Source: Synergistaceae bacterium (GTDB lineage Bacteria; Synergistota; Synergistia; Synergistales; Aminobacteriaceae). Taken from it: a stretch of DNA of 64,000 bases. The notes beneath the pieces were generated by a model, which saw only the letters and a list, made by a program, of their open reading frames with translations, was not told the origin of the DNA and searched no databases. Location: assembly GCA_018436595.1 (NCBI GenBank), contig JAHDLC010000007.1:1-64000 (forward strand). Reading direction: 5' to 3'. This document shows, piece after piece, positions 17,324-25,355 of this stretch (the stretch's first letter is position 1; every line of letters begins with the position of its first letter). The translations under genes and the position numbers were made by a program.

Positions 17324-18361
17324 TCAGGCGCTCCACGCACCCCACCGGACGGCGGTGGCTGCCCATGTATATCCCGTTCCCGCCGCCACGAGGACGGCGA
17401 TGTCGCCGTCCTTCAGCCTGCCGAGGGCCTGCCCGTTTTTCAGGGCGATGAAGGCGTCGGCGGACTGGCAGTGGCCGTAATCCTCGAGGACGAAGGAGTT
17501 TTCCTCCTTCAGGCCGAAGCTTGCGAGCATGGTCTCCAGGATGGAGCGTTTCATGAAGATTGGCGCGATGAAATCGACGGAGTCCTTGCCGTAGCCGCTC
17601 TTTTCGGCGGCCATTTCGATGACCCGGACGAAGTTGTCCAGGGTCACCGGGTCGAGCCGTTCCTTCATTTTCGCGATGTCCGCCACCCGCAGGAAGCGGT
17701 CGCCGTAGGGCATGGTGCTGAAGTTTGCGAAGTTTTTGCACCCCACGCCCATGACGCCGATATCGTCGGCAAAGCTGCCGTCGGTGATCATGGCGGTTTC
17801 CAGGATGACGTTCTGTTCCAGCCCCTTTTCCAGCAGCACGGCCGCCGCGCCGTCGCCGAAGTTGAACATGAACCGGGAATCGCCGTCGGCGTAGTTGATG
17901 AGGTCCCCCTCCTTGGAGGAGGAGACCAGCAAAACGTGCTTCAAGCTCTCGTCGGCGAGCATCATGCTCTTCAGCACCTTGAGGGAGTAGACTCCCGCCG
18001 AGCAGAGGCTGTGGATCTCAAAGGCGTTGGCGTTGACCGCCCCGATGCCGTGCTGGATCTTGGCGGCGCAGTTGTAGAGGTAGTAGTCCTTGTACTCGCT
18101 GCCGCAGTACACCACCAGGTCGAGCCGGGCGGGGTCGAAACCGTTCAGCGCGCTGCGGGCGGCCTTCACGCCCATCTCCGACACGGATTCCTCCGGAGGG
18201 GCCTTGTGGACCAGGTTGATGCCGAATTTTTCCCGGATGACCTTCTCGGGAATTCCGGAGGCCTCCGCGATGTAGGCGCTGTCCCGAATTCCCTCCGGGG
18301 TGTAGTAGCCGATGCTGCGAATGCCCACGACGTCCGTGGCGTCCAAGTGCCTCACTCCCAT
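17324..18361 (-). CDS. 3-oxoacyl-ACP synthase III-like thiolase-fold protein
   Basis: The 345-residue protein is of the KAS III family. The nucleophile Cys120 is in HSLCSAG. The two later KAS III signatures are altered: where HQAN is expected there is PIFMKRSI (about residue 268), and GNTSAAS is replaced by GHCQSAD (about 293). Hence ordinary FabH-type decarboxylative condensation is doubtful, and it may be an acyl-transferring or non-decarboxylating variant. Its start codon abuts the stop of the CoA ligase exactly, showing tight coupling. It may supply or remove the acyl group on the operon's substrate. Confidence 0.75.
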   Translation of the reverse strand: MGVRHLDATDVVGIRSIGYYTPEGIRDSAYIAEASGIPEKVIREKFGINLVHKAPPEESVSEMGVKAARSALNGFDPARLDLVVYCGSEYKDYYLYNCAAKIQHGIGAVNANAFEIHSLCSAGVYSLKVLKSMMLADESLKHVLLVSSSKEGDLINYADGDSRFMFNFGDGAAAVLLEKGLEQNVILETAMITDGSFADDIGVMGVGCKNFANFSTMPYGDRFLRVADIAKMKERLDPVTLDNFVRVIEMAAEKSGYGKDSVDFIAPIFMKRSILETMLASFGLKEENSFVLEDYGHCQSADAFIALKNGQALGRLKDGDIAVLVAAGTGYTWAATAVRWGAWSA

Positions 18362-19930
18362 CTAGTCCGTGGCCTTGCCGTAGAGTTCCACCACCTTCGA
18401 GACGACGATTTTTCCCACGTTGTTCTTGGGGACTTCGTCCACGAAGGTGACGTATTTGGGGATTTTGTACCGGGCCAGCTTCGAGCCGAGCGCGGTGATG
18501 ATCTGTTCTTTTGTGACCGTTTTTCCGGGCTTCACCGAGACCACGGCCTTGCCCACCTCGCCCCACTTCTCGTCAGGGACGCCGAAAACGCACACTTCGT
18601 GGACCCCCCCGATGTCGTACATGGCCCGTTCGATCTCCGGCGGGAAGACGTTCTCGCCGCCGCTGATGAACATGTTTTTCTTCCGGCCGACGATGTAGTA
18701 GTAGCCGTCCTCGTCCCGGACCGCCATGTCGCCGGAGTGGACCCAGCCGTCCACCAGCGTCTTCGCCGTTTCCTCCGGGTTGTTCCAGTATCCGGAGAAG
18801 GTCTGGGGTCCGCCCCAGAGCAGCTCGCCGGGGGTGTTGGGTTCGGTGATTTCGCTGCCGTCGTCGGCGGCGAGCTTCACCATGGAAAGGTACATGGGCC
18901 TGCCCACGGAGGCGTACTTGGCCCTCATGACCTCCTCGGACATGAGATGGGCGCAGGAGGAAAGGTTGTTCGGCCCGGCCTCGGTCATCCCGTAGCCCAG
19001 GACGAACTTCACGCCCTTGTCCCAGAACTTTTCCATGATGTTGATCGGAGTGGGGGCGGCTCCGGCCATGACCCACTTCACGCTGGAGAAATCCGCGGAG
19101 GCGAAGGCGGGCAGCTCCACCATCATGCGAAAGATGGTGGCCGCGCCGAAGAGGGTGGTAATTTTTTCTTTCTCGATGATTTCGAGGGTCTTCTTCGGGT
19201 CGAACTGCCTGTTGATGATGAGCCGTCCGCCCACGTGGAGCAAGGGCAGGGTCAGCAGGTTCCAGCCGCCGGTGTGGAAGAGGGGAAGCAGCAGCAGGGT
19301 GCTGTCCTCGTGGTTCAGGTTCCAGGTGCAGATCTCGTTGAGGCAGTTGAACAGCTCGCACCGGTGGGAGATCAGGCCTCCCTTGGGAAGGCCGGTGGTT
19401 CCCCCGGTGTGGATGATCATGTGGGTGTCCTCGATGTCCAGGTCGCCGCAGCAGACGAAGGCGTCGTTGCCGTGGTCCAGGGCGGCGGTATAGGGAAGGT
19501 CGTTCTCCGGGTTTTTCTCCGGCGAGAGGACGATGTACTTTTCCACGGAACAGCCGGACTTGAGAGAGGGTATTTTGTCGGAGAAGGCCTCCTCGTAGAA
19601 AAGGACCTTCGGCGTTTCGTTGTTCATGAGCTGCACAAGTTCGCTGACCGAGAGGCGGGCGTTGTAGGGGACGAAGATGGCGCCCAGCTTGCCCGTGGCG
19701 AAGTAGGCGTCGATCATCTCGATGCAGTTCCTGGCGATAAAGGCCACCCGGTCGCCCTTGCGCACGCCGGCCTTCTCGCCGAGAAACCGGGCCAGGAGGT
19801 TCGCCCTGCGCTCCAGGTCGCCGTAGGTGTAATGCGTCTCCGTGTCGAGGTCGTAGACGGCCTCCCGGGTGCTGTCGATCCGAGCCCGGAAGAAAGAGTA
19901 GTTTCCTATCCAGCCTGCAGACATTTTCAT
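18362..19930 (-). CDS. AMP-dependent acyl-CoA synthetase (CoA ligase)
   Basis: The 522-residue ANL-superfamily enzyme shows HTGGTTGLPKG (P-loop, about residues 170-180), GYGMTEAGPNN, HSGDMAVRDEDGYY and the hinge/lysine region GRKKNMFISGGENVFP. It activates a carboxylic acid with ATP and CoA through an acyl-adenylate. This is the entry reaction for the operon and follows the sodium-symporter genes that probably import the acid. Chain length is not readable; FadD-like and medium-chain/aryl ligases share these motifs. Confidence 0.9.
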   Translation of the reverse strand: MKMSAGWIGNYSFFRARIDSTREAVYDLDTETHYTYGDLERRANLLARFLGEKAGVRKGDRVAFIARNCIEMIDAYFATGKLGAIFVPYNARLSVSELVQLMNNETPKVLFYEEAFSDKIPSLKSGCSVEKYIVLSPEKNPENDLPYTAALDHGNDAFVCCGDLDIEDTHMIIHTGGTTGLPKGGLISHRCELFNCLNEICTWNLNHEDSTLLLLPLFHTGGWNLLTLPLLHVGGRLIINRQFDPKKTLEIIEKEKITTLFGAATIFRMMVELPAFASADFSSVKWVMAGAAPTPINIMEKFWDKGVKFVLGYGMTEAGPNNLSSCAHLMSEEVMRAKYASVGRPMYLSMVKLAADDGSEITEPNTPGELLWGGPQTFSGYWNNPEETAKTLVDGWVHSGDMAVRDEDGYYYIVGRKKNMFISGGENVFPPEIERAMYDIGGVHEVCVFGVPDEKWGEVGKAVVSVKPGKTVTKEQIITALGSKLARYKIPKYVTFVDEVPKNNVGKIVVSKVVELYGKATD

Positions 19931-19936
19931 GCCCCC

Positions 19937-20545
19937 CTACAGCCGCTTGAGCAGGGCCACGACCCTGTCGGCAATATTTCTCATGATGCCGGTGCCTTCC
20001 TCATCTTCTTCGGCGTTTTTCGCGCCGCCCTTACCGGCGACGCCCACGTTCCAGTAGGTGTTGCCCACGATGATGCAGTCGTTCGCGGCGGCCCAGAGCA
20101 GCATCTGGGCGAAGGCGAAGTTGTGGCCCGCCCTGCGGGCGGTGCTTACCGGGACGATGACCTTTCCGGAGAGGGCCGTGGTGCCCCAGGTGTAGCTCTC
20201 CCCGCTCTTTTTCATCTCGTTCTTCGCCCAGCGGCCGGAAAAACCGGCCCTGTCGAGAACGGCCTTCAGTTCTGCTGTGATGGAAGAGTGATAGACGGGG
20301 GATCCGAGCAGGATGGCGTCGGCCTCGGCCATTTTCGGGAAGATGGCCTGGAAGTCGTCGTCCAGGGTGCATCGTTTCGCGGTGACGCACTCGTAGCACC
20401 CCCGGCAGCCCCTGAGATTCTTGTCGCAGAGCTGGATCAGCTCCGTTTTCGCACCCTGTTCCCCTGCCCGGTCCAGGATCATGGTCAGGTAGCGGAAGGT
20501 GTTGCCGTCGGCCCGGGGGCTTCCGTTGAGGGCGAGCAGTTTCAT
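19937..20545 (-). CDS. Flavodoxin-fold NADPH-dependent FMN reductase / iron-sulfur flavoprotein-like
   Basis: This 202-residue protein has the FMN-reductase fold with LNGSPRADGNTFRYL at the N-terminus (FMN phosphate loop) and GSPVYHSSIT near residue 90. A Cys-rich loop CDKNLRGCRGCYECVTAKRC (about residues 42-61) has spacing reminiscent of iron-sulfur flavoproteins, although I cannot confirm a cluster. Electron transfer for the operon's oxidation steps is a possible role. It lies 6 bases upstream of the CoA ligase. Confidence 0.75.
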   Translation of the reverse strand: MKLLALNGSPRADGNTFRYLTMILDRAGEQGAKTELIQLCDKNLRGCRGCYECVTAKRCTLDDDFQAIFPKMAEADAILLGSPVYHSSITAELKAVLDRAGFSGRWAKNEMKKSGESYTWGTTALSGKVIVPVSTARRAGHNFAFAQMLLWAAANDCIIVGNTYWNVGVAGKGGAKNAEEDEEGTGIMRNIADRVVALLKRL

Positions 20546-20577
20546 TCTGATCTCCTCCTTAGGCGTTTTGAAAAGTG

Positions 20578-20606
20578 CCGGTCCGCCGCTTGCTGCGGCG
20601 GACCGG
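20578..20606 (-). terminator. Strong hairpin after the symporter gene
   Basis: A perfect 12-bp stem (20578-20589 with 20595-20606) and 5-base loop, followed on the minus strand by CACTTTT, separates the symporter gene from the flavoprotein gene. It probably reduces read-through, giving more transporter mRNA than enzyme mRNA. Confidence 0.6.
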
Positions 20607-20617
20607 AAGTATCCTGC

Positions 20618-22102
20618 CTACAGGTCGATGACGGCCTGCAGTTTCCTGCTCAGCTTTTGTTCCTTCGTCATGAGGGAGACGAAGACGGTGAGTGACACGG
20701 AGATGGCGATGATGTAGAAGTAGCCGGGCATGCCGCCGGGCCATTTGAAGGACGTGAGGGAGAGGAGGTTCAGGCCGAGGGAGGCCGCCATTCCCGTCAT
20801 GACGCCCGCTTCGTTGGCCCGGTCCCAGAGGAGGCCGATGATGAACACGGGGAAGGTGGCGCTCATGAGGGTGCCCCAGCCGAAGGTCCCGAGGATGGCG
20901 ACCATGTCGCCCCGATAGATGGAGAAGAAGATGGAGATGATGCCCAGGGCGAACATGGTGATCCGGGACGCGGTGATCTGCCTGTTCTCGGGGATCTTCA
21001 TCCCGAAGGCGCTGGGAAGGTCCCGGGAGATGATCCCGGCACAGATGGAGAGGAAGAGGCTGGCGGAGGACATGGCCGCTGCCAGCACCGCCGCGTAGAC
21101 GAAGAGCTGGGCGGTGAAGCCCGCCTCGTCGGCGAAGACGAAGATCGCCCGGTCGGCCACCGCGAGGGGGTTCACCTTGCCGGAGGCGACAAGGTAGAGC
21201 ACTCCGTAGGCCACCACCACGGCAAAGAAGCCCACCACGGCATGGGAGAGGGAAGCGTAGAGGCTGAGCCGGGGCATCTCCTTGGGGTTCTTCAGGGCGT
21301 ACATCCTGGTGAGCACCTGGGGCTGGCCGATGGTGCCCAGGATGGGGATGAGCATCCAGACCATGCTGATGGTGCCGGGAAGTCTGCCCCAGGCGTTGAG
21401 GAAGTCGGGGCCGAGGGGCTTGGTGACGCCGGCCGCGGCGGCTTCCTTGGCGGAACCCACGGCCTGCATGACGTTTCCGAAACCGCCGGTCATGGTGTAG
21501 AAGGCGACGATCATGATCACGCCCGCCACGACCATGACAAGTCCCTGGAAAGCCTGGGTCAGGAGTCCGCCCACTTCGCCGCTGATGGCGGTGTAGACGG
21601 TGAGGATGCCGAAGATGACGATGGCGGCCACGATGGGCTCCCAGCCGAGAAGGTGGGCGAAGAGTTCCGATCCGGCCTTGATCTGGGCGGAGAGATAGGC
21701 GATGCAGCCGAGGAAGATGACGATGGAGAGCATGGCCTTGATGAGCCGGTTGTTGTTGAAGCGGAGGTCGGATATGTCGCCGAGGCTGGCCACCTCGCCG
21801 ATCTCGGCCATGGCACGGACTTTCTTGCCCAGGATCAGGTAGGCCATGGTGAAGGCGGCGGAGGAGAGCATCCAGAAGGTCATGGGGTTGCCGGTGGCGT
21901 AGATGATGCCCGGGACGCCCACCAGGGCGAAGGCGCTGGCCACGGCGGCGGTGCTGGAGAGTCCCACTGCGAGGGGACCGAACATGCCGGTGCTGCCGAA
22001 GAAGGCTTTATTGGAGGTTACCTTGCGCTTCGCCCACCAGCCGATGAGGAAGGAAGCGACGATCATTGCCACGGAAAAGCTGATGATGAGTCCTTTTTCC
22101 AT
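20618..22102 (-). CDS. Sodium:solute symporter (SSF family)
   Basis: The 494-residue integral membrane protein has about thirteen transmembrane segments and SSS features such as GLSSTAAVASAFALVGVPG near residue 48 and ALAAAMSSASLFLSICAGI near 340, where Ser/Thr residues bind sodium. It most likely imports a carboxylate, since a CoA ligase follows. The closest classical relatives are pantothenate (PanF) and acetate/pyruvate symporters. A small membrane protein is encoded two bases upstream, as is common for this family. Confidence 0.88.
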   Translation of the reverse strand: MEKGLIISFSVAMIVASFLIGWWAKRKVTSNKAFFGSTGMFGPLAVGLSSTAAVASAFALVGVPGIIYATGNPMTFWMLSSAAFTMAYLILGKKVRAMAEIGEVASLGDISDLRFNNNRLIKAMLSIVIFLGCIAYLSAQIKAGSELFAHLLGWEPIVAAIVIFGILTVYTAISGEVGGLLTQAFQGLVMVVAGVIMIVAFYTMTGGFGNVMQAVGSAKEAAAAGVTKPLGPDFLNAWGRLPGTISMVWMLIPILGTIGQPQVLTRMYALKNPKEMPRLSLYASLSHAVVGFFAVVVAYGVLYLVASGKVNPLAVADRAIFVFADEAGFTAQLFVYAAVLAAAMSSASLFLSICAGIISRDLPSAFGMKIPENRQITASRITMFALGIISIFFSIYRGDMVAILGTFGWGTLMSATFPVFIIGLLWDRANEAGVMTGMAASLGLNLLSLTSFKWPGGMPGYFYIIAISVSLTVFVSLMTKEQKLSRKLQAVIDL

Positions 22103-22104
22103 AA

Positions 22105-22548
22105 TTACGCACCCTCCCCGTCATGAGCGATTTTCGCAAGAAATTCATCCCAGTCGGCATCGGAAAGCCACTGGCTCCTGAAGAACATGAAGCCCAGGGT
22201 GAGCGTCAGCATACCACCGATCCAGTAGGTCAGCACCGTCCACGCAAAGGAAGGGTGAAGGCCCAGGATGGTGAAGGCAGGCATCTGTCCCGCGAAGGCG
22301 TCCGAATAGTGCTTGGAGAGGATGAAGCTCGCCCCCCAGAGTACGGCCCACGACAGCAGCGGGTAGACCAGAAAGGGTATGGAGACTTTGCCCTTCCGGG
22401 CCACGCCGAGGAACATGTGCAGGAACATGAGGACGACGCCGAGGATCATTGCGGGCAGAAACTGCTTCATCATGCCCAGAGCGGTGATGCCGAGCCACAG
22501 TAAAGCGATGAGGACCATGATTGCGGATCTTTTCCGTGATACATCCAT
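22105..22548 (-). CDS. Small membrane protein, putative symporter accessory subunit
   Basis: This 147-residue protein has about four membrane segments (about residues 12-30, 33-50, 60-78 and 105-125). It precedes the SSF symporter with a 2-base gap. Small membrane partners, such as YhdT with PanF and YjcH with ActP, occupy this place in related operons, though this one is longer than those. ATG 22548 is chosen because GGAGGGG lies upstream and the longer frame has no site. It is the first gene of the minus-strand operon. Confidence 0.65.
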   Translation of the reverse strand: MDVSRKRSAIMVLIALLWLGITALGMMKQFLPAMILGVVLMFLHMFLGVARKGKVSIPFLVYPLLSWAVLWGASFILSKHYSDAFAGQMPAFTILGLHPSFAWTVLTYWIGGMLTLTLGFMFFRSQWLSDADWDEFLAKIAHDGEGA

Positions 22549-22614
22549 TCCGTATCCCCTCCTTCGAGTGTGGAGCACTGCCCCGGTTCCGGGAAGTCAG
22601 GTTCCGGAACCGAT

Positions 22615-22641
22615 ATATGAAACATGAATCATGTTCCATAT
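22615..22641. promoter_or_regulatory. 27-bp palindrome, candidate TetR operator
   Basis: A 27-base palindrome centred on 22628 has one mismatched pair (22620/22636). Its core is GAAACATGA-A-TCATGTTCC. It lies just downstream of the minus-strand promoter and upstream of the divergent TetR gene, an ideal place for repression of the transporter/CoA-ligase operon. Confidence 0.7.
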
Positions 22642-22648
22642 TAGGCGG

Positions 22649-22677
22649 AGAATATCATCACGCTAAACAGAAGTCAA
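22649..22677 (-). promoter_or_regulatory. Promoter of the symporter/acyl-CoA operon
   Basis: Read on the minus strand, TTGACT (22677-22672), a 17-base spacer and TATTCT (22654-22649). Transcription would start inside the palindrome at 22615-22641. A second, perfect 12-base palindrome (22600-22611, GGTTCCGGAACC) lies in the leader. Confidence 0.6.
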
Positions 22678-22780
22678 GCAGTGTCCGACATTCCGCTGGT
22701 TGAACCGGCGAAGCGGCAGAGGGGCCTGCCGTGGTATGCTATTATGACAGACATTATGAATGGTTGAATGAGGTGGTACC

Positions 22781-23437
22781 GTGCATCTGGTCAACAAGCC
22801 GAAGACGGCCCGGGGCGAGGAGACGCTGCAGCGGATCTGTTCCGCGGCGGAGGAGCTGTTTGCCGACAGGGGCTACTACAATACGCAGATCGGCGACATC
22901 GCCCGCAAGGCGGGGGTGGCCACCGGGACGTTTTATATCTACTTCCCGGACAAGATCAGCGTGTTCCGCTATCTTCTGAACGAACTGGGGCATCAGCTCC
23001 GGCGGGAGATACGGGCCGCCGCCGCAGGAACCGAAAATCAGCAGGAAGCCGAGTATGTGGGCCTCAGGACCTTCCTGTCCTTCGCCTCGAAGCACATCGG
23101 CCTGTTCAAGATTATCTGGCAGGCCCAGTTCGTGGACATGGAGGCCTTCAAGGAGTACTACGAGACCTTCTCGGCCCGCTACATCAGCCATATCAGCGAC
23201 GCCCAGGACCGGGGCGAATTCGCGGACATCGACCCCGTCTATTTTTCCTATATCCTGATGGGCATTTACAACTTCGTGGCCCTGAAGTGCATCGTCTTCG
23301 ACGAAAAGGAACCTTCCGAGGAGCTTGTCCAGGAGGTCTTCAAATTCATCCGGAACGGGGCCTTCGCAACCTCCGGTGACAGTGCCGGTGCGGAGAACGG
23401 GGGCGCGGAACGGAAAAAGGACAGAAGAAAGAATTGA
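22781..23437 (+). CDS. TetR/AcrR-family transcriptional regulator
   Basis: The 218-residue protein has a TetR N-terminal DNA-binding domain (about residues 10-55: RICSAAEELFADRGYYNTQI, then GVATGTFYIYFPDKISVFR) and a helical ligand-binding domain. The start is GTG 22781 with GAGGTGGT upstream. It is divergent from the transporter/beta-oxidation operon and has a palindrome in between. By analogy to FadR-type TetR proteins it probably binds an acyl-CoA made by the operon. The C-terminal tail is rich in Gly, Ala, Lys and Arg and is likely disordered. Confidence 0.88.
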   Translation: MHLVNKPKTARGEETLQRICSAAEELFADRGYYNTQIGDIARKAGVATGTFYIYFPDKISVFRYLLNELGHQLRREIRAAAAGTENQQEAEYVGLRTFLSFASKHIGLFKIIWQAQFVDMEAFKEYYETFSARYISHISDAQDRGEFADIDPVYFSYILMGIYNFVALKCIVFDEKEPSEELVQEVFKFIRNGAFATSGDSAGAENGGAERKKDRRKN

Positions 23438-23503
23438 TGGCTTCCCGGAACCGGTGTACCGGCCTGTCCGGGATGGCCTGAAAAAAAGTTGGGGGTGCGG
23501 GGA

Positions 23504-24427
23504 ATGAAAATCGCAGTGTTCGGAATCGGAGGTGTCGGGGGTATCGTAGGGGGCGCACTGGCCAAAAGTCATGCCGAAACCTACTTCTTCGCCCGGGGAG
23601 AAAACCTGGAGGCCATCCGCGCGCAGGGGCTGAAGGTCCAATCATCGGTGCTGGGGAATTTTGTGGCCCGGCCGAAAGGCGCCTCCGACAAGGGGGAAGA
23701 GATCGGCATTATGGATGCCGTTATTGTCTGCTGCAAGGGGTACAGCCTGAAATCGGCCTGCGGGGCGATCTCTCCCGTGGTGGGCCCAGAAACGGCGGTG
23801 ATCCCGCTGCTCAACGGAGTCATCGTCTCCGACATCATGGAGCCGATGCTGCCCCCCTGCGTCCTTGCCGACGGGACGATCCGGGTGTTCAGCCGCCTGG
23901 AGAAACCGGGGCACGTCATCCAAAGCATGGAAATGTGCAGCATCGCCTTCGGAATGAAGGACGGGAGCAGACCGGCACGGCTGGATGAACTCGCCTCCGT
24001 GCTCAACACGGCGGGCATCAGGACGGCGGTATCGGAAAATATCATGGTGGACAGCTGGTCCAAGTATGCCCTGATGTGCGGCAACAGCGTAATGTTTTGC
24101 TATTACGGCGGCCCCGCCGGCACGGTGCGGGAAGATCCCCGGCATGAAAGCGTGCTTCGGGCCGTAATGGGCGAACTGGTGGCGGTGGCGGCCGCAAAGG
24201 GAGTAATGCTGCCGGCGGATACGGCGGAAAAAGCGGCGGCTGTTTTTTCAAAGATGGAGCCGGACGCCATGTCCTCCCTCTACCGGGACCTCAGCAGCGG
24301 CAAGCCGGTGAACCAGACCGAACTCGACCATATCATCGGAAGAATGGTGGAGATGGGACGGCAGACAGGCGTTCCCACCCCGTACCACACGATTGCCTAC
24401 GAACGGTTCGCCTCACGGCAGGATTAA
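23504..24427 (+). CDS. Ketopantoate reductase-like (PanE/ApbA family) oxidoreductase
   Basis: This 307-residue NADPH-dependent reductase has the dinucleotide motif FGIGGVGGIVGGAL (residues 5-18), CCKGYSLKSA near residue 80, and the C-terminal catalytic helical domain with KYALMCGNS (about 185) and SLYRDLSSGKPVNQTELDHI (about 258-277), the conserved end of the substrate site. PanE makes pantoate for CoA synthesis, but many paralogues reduce other 2-oxo acids. It lies 66 bases after the TetR gene and may share its transcript. Confidence 0.78.
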   Translation: MKIAVFGIGGVGGIVGGALAKSHAETYFFARGENLEAIRAQGLKVQSSVLGNFVARPKGASDKGEEIGIMDAVIVCCKGYSLKSACGAISPVVGPETAVIPLLNGVIVSDIMEPMLPPCVLADGTIRVFSRLEKPGHVIQSMEMCSIAFGMKDGSRPARLDELASVLNTAGIRTAVSENIMVDSWSKYALMCGNSVMFCYYGGPAGTVREDPRHESVLRAVMGELVAVAAAKGVMLPADTAEKAAAVFSKMEPDAMSSLYRDLSSGKPVNQTELDHIIGRMVEMGRQTGVPTPYHTIAYERFASRQD

Positions 24428-24437
24428 CGCCCGAAAG

Positions 24438-24491
24438 CCGAGAACAAAGAGAAGGGCCCTAAGAAAACAATTTTCTCGGACTCCTTTTTTT
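24438..24491 (+). terminator. Rho-independent terminator after panE-like gene
   Basis: Stem CCGAGAA/TTCTCGG (24438-24444 with 24473-24479) with an AT-rich loop is followed by a T7 run near 24485. It isolates the hicAB pair from upstream transcription. Confidence 0.6.
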
Positions 24492-24571
24492 GGGGAACAG
24501 AGCAGCGCGAAATATTGATCTGCAGGCATTTTTCTGTGAATTTAAAAACTCTCCGGATACTCTTCATTTCC

Positions 24572-24601
24572 GTGACAAATATTATTTACACGTGTTAAAA
24601 T
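24572..24601 (+). promoter_or_regulatory. Second hicAB promoter with ACACGTGT palindrome
   Basis: GTGACA (24572-24577) and TAAAAT (24596-24601) are spaced by 18 bases. The perfect palindrome ACACGTGT (24588-24595) fills the end of the spacer next to the -10 box. The octamer followed by T is identical to the one in the first hicAB promoter. The leader to the ATG is only about 16 bases. Confidence 0.65.
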
Positions 24602-24623
24602 CTTGACGAAAGGAATGCTCCGG

Positions 24624-24869
24624 ATGAAAAAGCCGGAGATCGACCGCAACAAGATCTACTCTTCGTCGGAAATCATCAGGATTCTTGAGGCTGATGGATG
24701 GCAGCTCCACGGAACGGAAGGGAGCCATTGTCAATTCAAGCATCCTGTGAAAAAGGGCAAGGTTACGGTTAAGCATCCGGATAAAAATGTTCCGGGGCCG
24801 ACGGCAAAATCAATTTGGAAACAGGCAGGTCTTTTGCCTCAGCCTTCCCGGAAAGAGGAGGATTCATGA
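24624..24869 (+). CDS. hicA: HicA-type mRNA interferase toxin (second copy)
   Basis: The 81-residue protein has the HicA fold signature with EGSHCQFKHP at about residues 32-41, containing the catalytic His, and a C-terminal GPTAKSIWKQAGL helix typical of the family. It is not closely similar to the HicA at 380, so the two are different lineages and not a recent duplication. ATG 24624 has AGGA nine bases upstream; the earlier in-frame ATG and TTG are poorly placed. Its stop overlaps the antitoxin start (ATGA), showing translational coupling. Confidence 0.87.
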   Translation: MKKPEIDRNKIYSSSEIIRILEADGWQLHGTEGSHCQFKHPVKKGKVTVKHPDKNVPGPTAKSIWKQAGLLPQPSRKEEDS

Positions 24870-25345
24870 ACAAACCTGACAGATACAGGTATCCGGCAGT
24901 AATGGGGTTTGACGATGAAACGAAAATGTTTTATCTTCTCTGGCCCGACCTCCCCGGGTGCACCACAACGGGGAAAACGGAAGACGAAGCTCTGAAGAAT
25001 GCTGCCGAAGCCATGTCGCTGCACCTTTGGGGCATGGAGGATGACGGTGACGAAATTCCGGCCCCTACGCCACTTCAGAGCCTTGACCTTGGTCAATACG
25101 AGGAAGACGGCTGCAGGGTTGTCGCTGTCCTCATAGAAGTCTGGATGCCGTCTTTCAGGGAGCGAATGGAAACGAAGGCTGTCAGCAGAACGGTTACCCT
25201 GCCCGGCTGGCTTGACAGCCAGGCAAAACGGGCCGCCCTGAATTATTCCCAGATCCTTCAGGACGGCATCATGGAACGGCTGAGAATAAGCCGAACGGTC
25301 ACAAAACGAAAAAAGAGCAGGGTTAGGGAATCGATAAAAAACTGA
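24866..25345 (+). CDS. hicB: HicB-type antitoxin (second copy)
   Basis: This 159-residue HicB protein has the N-terminal HicA-binding domain (RYPAVMGFDDETKMFYLLWPDLPGC, with key residues YPAV, WPDLPGC) and a C-terminal DNA-binding segment of the ribbon-helix-helix type (VSRTVTLPGWLDSQAKRAAL). A Lys/Arg-rich tail follows. It overlaps hicA by four bases. Autoregulation through ACACGTGT is suggested by the shared octamer. It converges on the aminotransferase gene with only 10 bases between the stops and no clear terminator. Confidence 0.87.
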   Translation: MNKPDRYRYPAVMGFDDETKMFYLLWPDLPGCTTTGKTEDEALKNAAEAMSLHLWGMEDDGDEIPAPTPLQSLDLGQYEEDGCRVVAVLIEVWMPSFRERMETKAVSRTVTLPGWLDSQAKRAALNYSQILQDGIMERLRISRTVTKRKKSRVRESIKN

Positions 25346-25355
25346 TCACTTCTGT

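Noticed and set aside
17471-20695. A very long open frame (over 1,000 codons) on the plus strand
   Set aside because: It lies antisense to three genes and part of a fourth, all with clear family motifs, and arises from GC-rich codon use on the other strand. No ribosome site or domain supports it.
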